Below are positions 1-6,787 of a stretch of DNA of 9,037 nucleotides, piece by piece. The notes beneath the pieces were generated by a model. It ran no database searches. It saw only the letters and a program-made list of their open reading frames with translations, and had not been told where the DNA came from. Source of the stretch: Candidatus Eiseniibacteriota bacterium (GTDB taxonomy: Bacteria > Eisenbacteria > RBG-16-71-46); NCBI GenBank assembly GCA_023249815.1, contig JAHFBX010000096.1, positions 1 through 9,037 on the forward strand, read 5' to 3'. The position numbers were made by a program, and so were the translations under genes. Positions within the stretch are counted from its first letter, which is position 1. The number at the start of each line of letters is the position of its first letter.

Positions 1-113
1 ACTACTCGACGCTGTTCTTCCTTGGCGCGCTGCTGTTCACGGTGACATTCCTGATCAACGTCGCGGCCGGCGCATTCGTGGAACGGCTGCGCAAGCGGCT
101 GGCGGGCGCGTGA
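1..113 (+). CDS. pstC: PstC, phosphate ABC transporter permease (C-terminal end only)
   Basis: This is the last 36 codons of a gene that begins before the window, read in the frame starting at base 3 and ending with TGA at 111-113. The visible residues form one hydrophobic helix (LFFLGALLFTVTFLINVAAG) followed by a basic tail, ERLRKRLAGA. A final membrane helix with a conserved Asn and then a short positively charged cytoplasmic end is what PstC C-termini look like. The stop overlaps the GTG start of pstA (GTGA at 110-113), so the two are translationally coupled. In the PstSCAB system PstC pairs with PstA to form the inner-membrane phosphate channel. The call rests mainly on the downstream pstA-pstB-phoU order, because too little of the protein is visible for a stand-alone assignment. 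Confidence 0.8.
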   Translation, partial: YSTLFFLGALLFTVTFLINVAAGAFVERLRKRLAGA

Positions 114-1066
114 GCGCGGCCGAACTCCCGGTAGCGGGACCCTCCGCACCCGTGGCGCCGCAGCGCTCGAGCGCCGAGTGGACCGGGGCGGGCTTCACCG
201 CACTCTCCGGGCTCGCCGCGCTGCTCATCGTGCTCATGGTGGTGGTGATCCTCGGCGAGGTGGTGTGGAACGGCTGGTCCACGGTGACGTGGGAGTTCTT
301 GGCCGGCGCTCCGCGCGAGGGCATGACCAAGGGCGGCATCTTCCCGGCGATCTACGGCACGCTGCTGCTGGTCGTGCTCATGGTGGTGGCGCTGGTGCCG
401 TTCGGCGTGGGCGCCGCGATCTGGCTGCACCTCTACGCGCGGCAGGAGTCATGGTTCACGAAGACCGTGCGTTTCGCCGTGCACAACCTGGCGGGTGTGC
501 CCAGCATCGTGTTCGGCTTGTTCGGACTCGGGTTCTTCATCCAGTTCGTCGGGCGCGAGATGGACCGCGCGCTCGGCCTCGACGTGGTGTGGGGCCAGCC
601 AGCGCTGCTGTGGGCGGCGCTCACGCTCGCGCTCTTGAACCTGCCGGTGGTGATCGTGACCACCGAGGAGGCGCTCCGCACCGTGGCGCGCGAGCAGCGC
701 GAAGCCTCGCTGGCGCTTGGCGCCACGCGCTGGCAGACCGTGCGCCACGTGCTGTTGCCACAGGCGCTGCCGGGCATCCTGACCGGCGCGATCCTCGCCG
801 TGGCACGCGGCGCGGGCGAGGTGGCGCCCATCCTGTTCACCGGGGCGGCCTACTTCCTGCCGTTCCTGCCCAAGTCCCCGACCGACCAGTTCATGGAACT
901 CGGCTACCACGTGTTCGTACTTGCCACCCAATCCCCCGACGTGGACGCGACGAGGCCGCTGCTCTATGGCACCGTGCTGGTGCTGCTCGTGCTCACGTTC
1001 CTCTTGAACCTGACCGCGATCCTGCTCCGCGCGCGACTGCGCGCGCGGCTGCTGGGAAAGGCCTGA
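110..1066 (+). CDS. pstA: PstA, phosphate ABC transporter permease
   Basis: This 318-residue inner-membrane protein is the second permease of the PstSCAB high-affinity phosphate importer. It has a short hydrophilic Ala/Pro-rich N-terminus (about 1-27), a first membrane helix at about 30-52, and several further hydrophobic helices. The cytoplasmic EAA loop that contacts the ATPase lies at about residues 186-206 (EEALRTVAREQREASLALGA) and is followed by W-Q-T-V-R-H-V-L-L-P, as expected for the PstA branch of MetI-type permeases. The stretch RGAGEVAPILFTG is also typical of PstA. The GTG start overlaps the pstC stop; no strong Shine-Dalgarno is visible, so coupling is likely. The length is slightly above the usual ~280-300, owing to the N-terminal tail. 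pstB starts one base after the stop. Confidence 0.95.
   Translation: MSAAELPVAGPSAPVAPQRSSAEWTGAGFTALSGLAALLIVLMVVVILGEVVWNGWSTVTWEFLAGAPREGMTKGGIFPAIYGTLLLVVLMVVALVPFGVGAAIWLHLYARQESWFTKTVRFAVHNLAGVPSIVFGLFGLGFFIQFVGREMDRALGLDVVWGQPALLWAALTLALLNLPVVIVTTEEALRTVAREQREASLALGATRWQTVRHVLLPQALPGILTGAILAVARGAGEVAPILFTGAAYFLPFLPKSPTDQFMELGYHVFVLATQSPDVDATRPLLYGTVLVLLVLTFLLNLTAILLRARLRARLLGKA
1057..1061 (+). promoter_or_regulatory. Ribosome binding site for pstB
   Basis: AAAGG sits 6 bases before the ATG at 1068, inside the last codons of pstA. It supports the upstream ATG and therefore the Pro/Ala-rich N-terminal extension of PstB. Confidence 0.45.
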
Positions 1067-1067
1067 G

Positions 1068-1910
1068 ATGACCGTGGCTCCCGATCCCAAGCCGCCGCTG
1101 AGCTCGCGCCCGCACGTGCCGGAGCGCGGGCCCGCACTGGCGGCGGGCGCCGCGCCGCCCACGCGGCTCGCCGCCCGCGACTTCCACCTCTATTACGGCG
1201 CCACCCACGCGCTGAAGGGCATCACGCTCGAGATCCCGAGCGGCAGCGTCACGGCGATCATCGGCCCGTCGGGCTGCGGCAAGAGCACGCTGCTGCGCTC
1301 GTTCAACCGCATGAATGACCTGATCCCGGGCGTCCGCACGCTGGGGCATCTCGCGGTGTCGGGCGTGGACGTGGGCGCCTCGAGCACGGACGTCGTGGAT
1401 CTCCGCCGGCGCGTCGGCATGGTGTTCCAGCGCCCGAACCCGTTCCCGAAGTCCATCTTCGAGAACGCGGCGTTCGGGCTTCGCATGCTCGGCATGAGCG
1501 ACCGCGAGGTGCTGGCGCAGCGGGTCGAAGTGGGTCTGCGCCGCGCCGCCCTGTGGGACGAGGTGAAGGACCGGCTGGATCGCTCGGCGCTCCAGCTCTC
1601 GGGCGGCCAGCAGCAGCGGTTGTGCATCGCGCGCTGCCTGGCGGTGGAGCCGGAGATCATCCTCATGGACGAGCCGGCCTCGGCGCTGGATCCCACGGCC
1701 ACCGCGCGCATCGAGGAGCTGGTGCTCGAACTGCGCGGGCGGTACACCATCGTGGTGGTGACGCACAACATGCAGCAGGCGGCGCGCATCTCGGATCACA
1801 CCGTGTTCATGCTGCAGGGCGTGCTCGTGGAGCACGGCGACACGCGGCGGGTGTTCACGAGCCCGCGCGAGAAACTCACCGAGGACTACATCACGGGCCG
1901 CTTCGGATGA
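1068..1910 (+). CDS. pstB: PstB, phosphate ABC transporter ATPase
   Basis: This 280-residue cytoplasmic ATPase powers phosphate import through PstC/PstA. The Walker A motif GPSGCGKST is at residues 66-74, followed by the PstB-typical LLRSFNRMNDLIPG. The Q-loop region reads VFQRPNPFPKSIFENAAFG, which is diagnostic for PstB. The signature LSGGQQQR is at 177-184, Walker B IILMDEP has catalytic D201/E202, and the H-loop histidine is H233 (VTHNMQQA). The first ~33 residues are a Pro/Ala-rich extension before the ABC fold begins (ARDFHLYYG). PstB proteins are usually near 250-280 residues, so this is within range. The start at 1068 is supported by AAAGG six bases upstream and by the one-base gap to pstA. 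All catalytic motifs are intact. It ends with YITGRFG, a normal PstB C-terminus. Confidence 0.97.
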   Translation: MTVAPDPKPPLSSRPHVPERGPALAAGAAPPTRLAARDFHLYYGATHALKGITLEIPSGSVTAIIGPSGCGKSTLLRSFNRMNDLIPGVRTLGHLAVSGVDVGASSTDVVDLRRRVGMVFQRPNPFPKSIFENAAFGLRMLGMSDREVLAQRVEVGLRRAALWDEVKDRLDRSALQLSGGQQQRLCIARCLAVEPEIILMDEPASALDPTATARIEELVLELRGRYTIVVVTHNMQQAARISDHTVFMLQGVLVEHGDTRRVFTSPREKLTEDYITGRFG

Positions 1911-1992
1911 GCCTCGTGGTTCTCCCCACACCGCGCCGACCCTTTACGTCCGCCGGCCTTGCGCCAGCGCCTCGAACAGCGAGAACCTCACG

Positions 1993-2676
1993 ATGCAAAG
2001 GCACTTCGACGAACAGATCGAGCAACTGAAGCAGCAGTTACTGCTCATGAGCGGGCGCGCCGAGGGCATCACCCGGAAGGCGCTCGAATCCCTCATGCGC
2101 CGCGACGTGGCGCTCGCCGAGGAGGTCATGGCCGACGACAAGGCGATCGACCGCATGGAGATCGACATCGAGGAGCAGTGCATCCAGCTCCTGGCGCTCC
2201 AACAGCCGCTGGCCCGTGACCTGCGGCTGATCGCGGCGTCGCTCAAGATCTCGAACGACCTGGAGCGCGTCGGCGATCACGCCGTGAACATCGCCGGCTG
2301 CGCGCTCCAGCTGGCCCGCACGGCGCCGGTCAAGCCGCTCGCCAACCTGCCCGAACTCGCCGAGAAGTCCATCGCCATGCTGCGCGACGCGCTCGACGCG
2401 TTCGTGCGCGGGGACGCCGAGGCCGCGCGCCAGCTCGTCGAGCGCGACGACGAGGTGGACGTGTTGAACCGCCACCTGTTCGCCGAGCTCATGAGCCGGA
2501 TGATCGCTGACCCGCTGCAGGTCGAGCGCTCCATGACGTTGGTGCTCGTGGGCCGGAACCTCGAGCGGATCGGCGACCTCGCCACGAACGTGGCCGAGGA
2601 AGTCGTTTTCAGCACCGAGGCGCGCATCATCAAGCATCACGCGGACGAGGCGCTGGGGGACTTCGATCGGGGTTGA
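1993..2676 (+). CDS. phoU: PhoU, phosphate signalling regulator
   Basis: This 227-residue all-helical protein is the usual length of PhoU. It contains the two PhoU repeats of three helices each. Each repeat carries a metal-binding E-x-x-x-D motif: ERVGDHAVNIA from E91 and ERIGDLATN from E191, exactly 100 residues apart. The N-terminus (RHFDEQIEQLKQQLLLM) also matches the family. PhoU binds PstB and the PhoR histidine kinase in characterised bacteria, restraining phosphate uptake and the Pho response when phosphate is sufficient. The start ATG at 1993 has only a weak purine-rich stretch before it (GAGAA at 1981-1985). Unlike the tightly packed pstCAB genes it is separated from pstB by 82 bases. 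Its last 47 bases overlap the 3' end of the convergent NnrS-family gene, with no room for a terminator between them. Confidence 0.96.
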   Translation: MQRHFDEQIEQLKQQLLLMSGRAEGITRKALESLMRRDVALAEEVMADDKAIDRMEIDIEEQCIQLLALQQPLARDLRLIAASLKISNDLERVGDHAVNIAGCALQLARTAPVKPLANLPELAEKSIAMLRDALDAFVRGDAEAARQLVERDDEVDVLNRHLFAELMSRMIADPLQVERSMTLVLVGRNLERIGDLATNVAEEVVFSTEARIIKHHADEALGDFDRG

Positions 2677-3898
2677 GGAGGGCTCGTTTCGTGTACCGCA
2701 CGCGAGGCCAGGCCCCGAGCAGCCAGAGCGAGAACGCCCCGACGGCGAGCGCCGCCGCGACCGCGTGATGCAGCGTGAGGCGCGCGGGGTCGAACACCGG
2801 CCCGAGCGCGCGCACGAGCAGCGCCAGCACGAGTGAGGCGAGTGCCGGCCCGGAGAGCAGGACACGCTCCTCCGAGCCTGCGTGCCCACCATGCGAGACC
2901 ACGACGCGAGTGCCGATGCCGAGCGTCAGGAGCGCGTAGCCCCCCACGAACGCGACGTGCCACGCCTCGATGCGATGGAGCGGCCAGAGCGCGGCGGCGG
3001 CGAATCCGATCGCGACGCACCAGCCGGCGCTCCAGATCGTCCACGACAGCCGATCGCGGCGGCCGGGCAGGCGCCACAGTTTCCACGCGAGCTGCGTGCT
3101 CGCGAGCGCGGCCAGGGCGCGAAGCCAGCCGGCGAGTGTCGCCCGCCCAAGGAACTCCGCGTTCACCGACAGCACGAGCAGCGCCGCGATCGCGAGCGTG
3201 AACACGCGGCGGCGGGGGCGGTCCCCGGCGCGGGCCCAGCCCACGATGTCGAGCGGGTTCTCGATGCGCGCGAACGTGGGCACGAGCAGCGCGCCCAGCC
3301 CCAGCACGAGCGCGGGCAGCATGCCGAGCGACACGCAGCGCACGCCGGCGCGTTCTGAGGCGGCGGGGATCACGCCGTGCACGGCGAGGACCTGGATCAC
3401 GGCGCCCGCCAACCCCAACGCCATCCCCGTCGCGACCAGCAAGAACTCCTCGGGCGGCGCCGCGGCGCCGGGTCGGACGCGGCGCGCGACGGTGACTGCG
3501 AGTGCCACGAGGGCCGCGAGCCACGCCCATGGCGCGGCCGGCACGTCGAACGCTCGCAGGAGCACGAACGCGGTGACGAGGGCGGCGACCACGGCCAGCT
3601 CGCGAGGCGTGCAGCGCGGGCCGTGTGTGAACGCCGGCATCGCGGTGAGCAGGAAGCCGCACACGAACGCGAGCTCGAAGCCCTGCGCCAGGAGCGCGGC
3701 GTGCGCCGCACCCGGCCATGCGACCGGGAGCGAGGCCGGCCAGAATGGCAACCTGCCGGCCGCGAGCGCGAGCCACGGCAGCAGGCCGGCGAGTGCTGCC
3801 ACGATGCCGATCGGGAACAGCACGCGGTAAGGCTCGGGTGCTGAGCGCTCGCTCGCGGGTGGCAGCGGCTTCACGTCCTCCCTGCGCACGTGTTCCAT
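2630..3898 (-). CDS. nnrS: NnrS family polytopic membrane protein
   Basis: This 422-residue protein is almost entirely hydrophobic, with roughly twelve possible membrane helices after a hydrophilic first ~24 residues. Family hallmarks visible are an N-terminal His in a helix (H66) followed by the segment GFLLTAMPAF, the Arg/Asn-containing loop LVPTFARIENPLDI, and near the C-terminus WHVAFVGGYALLTLGIGTR (His at 314), followed by SHGGH (His 336 and 339). Characterised NnrS proteins are haem- and copper-containing inner-membrane proteins that help cells withstand nitric oxide; no such role is shown for this divergent copy, and the symbol is given at family level. The start is supported by GAGGA six bases upstream. 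It lies 34 bases after the ABC permease stop and is probably the last gene of that operon. Its 3' end overlaps phoU by 47 bases, tail to tail. Confidence 0.8.
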   Translation of the reverse strand: MEHVRREDVKPLPPASERSAPEPYRVLFPIGIVAALAGLLPWLALAAGRLPFWPASLPVAWPGAAHAALLAQGFELAFVCGFLLTAMPAFTHGPRCTPRELAVVAALVTAFVLLRAFDVPAAPWAWLAALVALAVTVARRVRPGAAAPPEEFLLVATGMALGLAGAVIQVLAVHGVIPAASERAGVRCVSLGMLPALVLGLGALLVPTFARIENPLDIVGWARAGDRPRRRVFTLAIAALLVLSVNAEFLGRATLAGWLRALAALASTQLAWKLWRLPGRRDRLSWTIWSAGWCVAIGFAAAALWPLHRIEAWHVAFVGGYALLTLGIGTRVVVSHGGHAGSEERVLLSGPALASLVLALLVRALGPVFDPARLTLHHAVAAALAVGAFSLWLLGAWPRVRYTKRALLNPDRSPPAPRPRDA

Positions 3899-3904
3899 GG
3901 CTCG

Positions 3905-3909
3905 TCCTC
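3905..3909 (-). promoter_or_regulatory. Ribosome binding site of the NnrS-family gene
   Basis: On the minus strand GAGGA stands 6 bases before the ATG at 3898. It lies in the 34-base gap after the permease gene and fixes the NnrS-family start. I see no promoter or terminator in that gap, which favours read-through from the ABC genes. Confidence 0.6.
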
Positions 3910-3932
3910 GCGCGGGACCCGCCCGCGCCTCG

Positions 3933-5054
3933 CTATTCGAGCGTCTTCGAGAAGCGCTGCGTCGCGAACGCGAAGAACGCCACCGCGAATCCGGCCAGCG
4001 CCAGCGCCTGTGGCCACAGCTCCGTGAGCCCGTTGCCCTTCAAGACGATGCCGCGGATCAACTGCAGGTAGTAGGTGAGCGGCAGCGCCAGCCCGAACAG
4101 CCGCGCCGCCGCGGGCATGGCCTCGCGCGGGAACATGAAGCCCGAGAGCAGCACGTTCGGCAGTAGGAACAAGAACGCCGTCTGCGTCACCTGTGCCTGG
4201 TTGCGGCCGAGCGTCGAGATGAACAGGCCGAGCCCCAGATTCGCCACGATGAACAGGAACGTGGCGCCGTAGAGCGCCAGCAGCGGCCCGCGCACGGGCA
4301 CGTGGAACACCAGGTGGCCCACGAGGAGCACCGTGGTCATCTGGATGTAACCCACGAGCACGTAGGGCACGATCTTCCCGAGCATGATCTCCCAGCGCGC
4401 GAGCGGCGTGACGATCAGTTGCTCGAGCGTGCCGGTCTCGCGTTCGCGCACGATGGACAGTGCGGTGATGACGATGAGGATGTTGGACAGGATCATGCCG
4501 ATGATGCCCGGCACGATGAACACCGCGCTCTTGAGTGCGGGGTTGTAGAGCGGCCGCACGCGCACGTCCACCGGCAGGCCCTGCGACAGCGCGCCGGTAC
4601 GCTCGGCGACGAGCCTCACGTTCGTCCGCTGCCCGACCAGCTGTGCGGCGCCAATGGCGCTCTGCGACGCGGTCGGGTCGCTCGCGTCCACCAGCACCTG
4701 CACACGCGCCGTGTGCCCGCGCTTGAGTTCACGCGCGAAGTCGGGCGGGAACACGACCGCGGCGCGCGCCTGGCCGCCGTCCACGGCTTGGAGCGCCTCG
4801 GCGTAGGAGTGCACCTGGCGCTTCAACACGAAATTGTCGGTGGCGGTGAGCGACTGCACGAACGCGCGGCTCTGCTGCGATCGGCTCTGGTCGAACACCA
4901 CCGTGGGCAGGTGCCGCACGTCGGTGCGAATGGCGAAGCCGAAGATCAGGAGCTGCATGACCGGCACGGCGAGCATGAGCCGGAGCGTCGCGGGGTCGCG
5001 CCGCATCTGCACGAACTCCTTCTTCACCATCGAGCGCAGGCGTTCGGCGTTCAT
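3933..5054 (-). CDS. ABC-2 type exporter permease (YbhS/YbhR/YhhJ-like)
   Basis: This 373-residue permease is of the ABC-2 type. It has a cytoplasmic N-terminus (RLRSMVKKEFVQMRRDP), a first membrane helix at about 23-42, a large extracytoplasmic domain at about 45-172, then five hydrophobic helices. Between helices 2 and 3 is the family signature RERETGTLEQLIVTP (203-217), the cytoplasmic coupling region. This layout and length match YbhS/YbhR/YhhJ-like permeases, which export drugs or other small molecules together with an ATPase and a HlyD-type adaptor. The frame stays open upstream to 5630, but that stretch is a shadow of the ATPase gene. The true start is the ATG at 5054, which overlaps the ATPase stop (ATGA) and has AGGAG eight bases upstream. 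Only one permease is present, so it presumably acts as a homodimer. The substrate cannot be told from sequence. Confidence 0.92.
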   Translation of the reverse strand: MNAERLRSMVKKEFVQMRRDPATLRLMLAVPVMQLLIFGFAIRTDVRHLPTVVFDQSRSQQSRAFVQSLTATDNFVLKRQVHSYAEALQAVDGGQARAAVVFPPDFARELKRGHTARVQVLVDASDPTASQSAIGAAQLVGQRTNVRLVAERTGALSQGLPVDVRVRPLYNPALKSAVFIVPGIIGMILSNILIVITALSIVRERETGTLEQLIVTPLARWEIMLGKIVPYVLVGYIQMTTVLLVGHLVFHVPVRGPLLALYGATFLFIVANLGLGLFISTLGRNQAQVTQTAFLFLLPNVLLSGFMFPREAMPAAARLFGLALPLTYYLQLIRGIVLKGNGLTELWPQALALAGFAVAFFAFATQRFSKTLE

Positions 5055-5803
5055 GCGTCGCGCTCCTGGAGCGCCACGAAGATGTCCTCGAGCGAGCCCT
5101 CCGACCCGAACTGTTGCTTGACCTCGGTGGGGGAGCCAAGCGCCACGAGCTTGCCCCGCGACAGGAACGCGAGCCGGTCGAAGCGCTCGGCCTCGTCCAT
5201 GTAATGAGTCGTCACGATCATCGTGACGCCCTCCGCGGCGCGCTCGCGGATGATCGTCCAGAACAGCCTGCGCGCGGCCGGGTCCACGCCGGCGGTGGGC
5301 TCGTCCAGGAACACCACCTCGGGCGCGTGCATCATCGCGCAAGCCAGCGCGAGACGCTGTTTCTGGCCGCCGGAAAGCACGCCGGAGAGGCGGCCGCCCA
5401 GTTCGTCCAGCCGCATCACGCGCTTGGCCCAGGCGAGCCGCTCGGCCAGGGCGGGGCCCAGGTTGTAGACGCCGCCATAGAACGCGAGGTTCTCGTCCAC
5501 GGTCAGGTCGCGATAGAGCCCGAACGCCTGCGACATGTAACCGATGCGCGACTTCACGCGCTCCGGCTCCACCGCGACATCGGCGCCCGCCACGAGCGCT
5601 GTGCCGTGGCTCGGGCGCAGGAGGCCGCACAGCATACGGATCGTGGTGGTCTTGCCTGAGCCATTGGGCCCCAGGATGCCGAAGATCTCGCCGGGATGGA
5701 TCGAGAACGAGACGTGGTCCACTGCCGTCACGCTGCCGAAGCGCTTGACCAGCTCGCGCAGCTCGACGACCTCGCGAGCCGCGATCGGCGCGGCCGCGCT
5801 CAT
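5051..5803 (-). CDS. ABC exporter ATP-binding protein (YbhF/CcmA-like)
   Basis: This 250-residue single-domain ATPase would drive the permease encoded just after it. All ABC motifs are present in order: Walker A GPNGSGKTT (45-53), Q-loop Q92 in GYMSQAFGLYRDLTVDENL, signature LSGGQKQR (143-150), Walker B VVFLDEPTAGVDP with D167/E168, and H-loop H200 in TTHYMDEAE. The motif style, especially GYMSQ and THYMDEAER, is that of the ABC-2 drug/multidrug export ATPases. E. coli YbhF carries two such domains fused; here there is one, implying a homodimer. The gene starts within the adaptor stop (ATGA at 5800-5803) and ends within the permease start (ATGA at 5051-5054), so all three are translationally coupled. 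No independent Shine-Dalgarno is evident at its start. Confidence 0.95.
   Translation of the reverse strand: MSAAAPIAAREVVELRELVKRFGSVTAVDHVSFSIHPGEIFGILGPNGSGKTTTIRMLCGLLRPSHGTALVAGADVAVEPERVKSRIGYMSQAFGLYRDLTVDENLAFYGGVYNLGPALAERLAWAKRVMRLDELGGRLSGVLSGGQKQRLALACAMMHAPEVVFLDEPTAGVDPAARRLFWTIIRERAAEGVTMIVTTHYMDEAERFDRLAFLSRGKLVALGSPTEVKQQFGSEGSLEDIFVALQERDA
5063..5067 (-). promoter_or_regulatory. Ribosome binding site of the ABC permease
   Basis: AGGAG on the minus strand, 8 bases before the ATG at 5054 and inside the end of the ATPase gene. It decides the permease start against the much longer open frame that extends upstream. Confidence 0.6.
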
Positions 5804-6771
5804 GGGATAGCCCGGATGCGCGCGTCGGCCGGCAGCCCGGCCTTGAGCGCGCCGTCGCTCCGGGCGAGCGCCAGCTTCACGCCGAACACGAGGTTCGCCT
5901 GCTCCTCTTCGGTGAGTGCGGCGCGCGGCGTGAACTCCGCCTCACTCGCGATGCTCACGACGCGCCCGGCGAACGTGCGCCCCGCGCCGATCGGGCGTAC
6001 CTCGGCGGGCGAGCCGATGCGCAGGTGGGTCATGAGCGGCGCCGCGACGTAGACGCGCATCCACAGCGAGTCGGGGTCGCCGAGCGTCACGACCGGGGAA
6101 GACGGCGGTACCAGCTCTCCGATCTGGTAGTTGACGAGCAGCACCACGCCGGAACGAGGCGCGGTGAGCACGAGTTCGTTCGCGCGGCTCCTGGCACCGG
6201 CGAGCTGTGCCAACGCCGCCGTGGCGCCCTGCTTCGCGGCACTCACTTGCTGGCGGCGGAAGCCCTGTTCCTGGAGCCCCACGTTTTCTCTGGCGGCAGC
6301 CGCATTCGCCTGCGCCGCGTCCCGCGCGGCGCGCGCGCGGTCCAGCTCGGCCGGCGGCACGGCGCCGCCTTTCGCGAGGCGGTCGGTGCGATCGAACGTC
6401 GTGCGCGCGAGCTCGAGCTCGGCTTCGGACTTACGCAGCGCCTCGCGCGCGATCAGGAGCTCCGCGGGGCGCGCGCCCTGCGCGAGGTCCCGCGCCTGCG
6501 ACTGCGCGCGCTCGGCCTCGGCGGCCTGCGCCGCGAGTTCGGCGGCGATCTCGCCGCGCGTCAACACCGCGAGCGTGTCGCCTGCCCACACGCTGTCGCC
6601 CTCGACCACGTTCACGCGCAGTACGCGCCCGCCCACGATGGACGCCACGTCGATCTCGTCCATCTCGATCGTGCCCGAGCCGCGGATCTCGCCGTTGTCA
6701 CGCGCGCATCCGGCCAGACCCGCAAACGCCAGCGACAGGGCGGCGAGCCGGACCCAAGCGCGCAGGCTCAT
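5800..6771 (-). CDS. HlyD/YbhG-type periplasmic adaptor lipoprotein
   Basis: This 323-residue membrane-fusion (adaptor) protein would link the ABC permease to an outer-membrane channel. A lipoprotein signal ends in LAGC with Cys22 as the predicted lipidated residue. The first half of the biotinyl/lipoyl-like domain is at about 40-72 (GGRVLRVNVVEGDSVWAGD). A long Ala/Glu/Arg-rich coiled-coil hairpin covers 75-198, and the second lipoyl half begins at LTAPRSGVV (202-210). Near the C-terminus the typical FTPRAALTEEE precedes the last beta-barrel. The hairpin tip (LAKGGAVPPAELDRA) resembles those of TolC-docking adaptors but has Pro where a Ser is usual. Its start is 16 bases after the stop of the regulator gene, with no clear Shine-Dalgarno. 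No TolC-like gene is in the window. Confidence 0.92.
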   Translation of the reverse strand: MSLRAWVRLAALSLAFAGLAGCARDNGEIRGSGTIEMDEIDVASIVGGRVLRVNVVEGDSVWAGDTLAVLTRGEIAAELAAQAAEAERAQSQARDLAQGARPAELLIAREALRKSEAELELARTTFDRTDRLAKGGAVPPAELDRARAARDAAQANAAAARENVGLQEQGFRRQQVSAAKQGATAALAQLAGARSRANELVLTAPRSGVVLLVNYQIGELVPPSSPVVTLGDPDSLWMRVYVAAPLMTHLRIGSPAEVRPIGAGRTFAGRVVSIASEAEFTPRAALTEEEQANLVFGVKLALARSDGALKAGLPADARIRAIP

Positions 6772-6787
6772 GAACGGAGCTTGCCGG

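Noticed and set aside
993..1931. A 312-codon minus-strand frame opposite pstB
   Set aside because: pstB has every ABC motif intact; the opposite strand gives a His/Arg-rich product with no motif.
1907..2029. A 40-codon plus-strand frame beginning ATGA at the pstB stop
   Set aside because: It overlaps the phoU start out of frame, has no ribosome binding site and no resemblance to a known small protein.
2637..3776. A 379-codon minus-strand frame inside the NnrS-family gene, and several plus-strand frames opposite it
   Set aside because: All are Arg/Ala-rich shadow translations. The 422-residue membrane protein has family motifs and a ribosome binding site.
5055..5630. Upstream extension of the ABC permease frame (about 190 more codons)
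   Set aside because: It lies in another frame of the ATPase gene and gives a Gly/Arg-rich non-membrane sequence. The ATG at 5054 has a good ribosome binding site and overlaps the ATPase stop.
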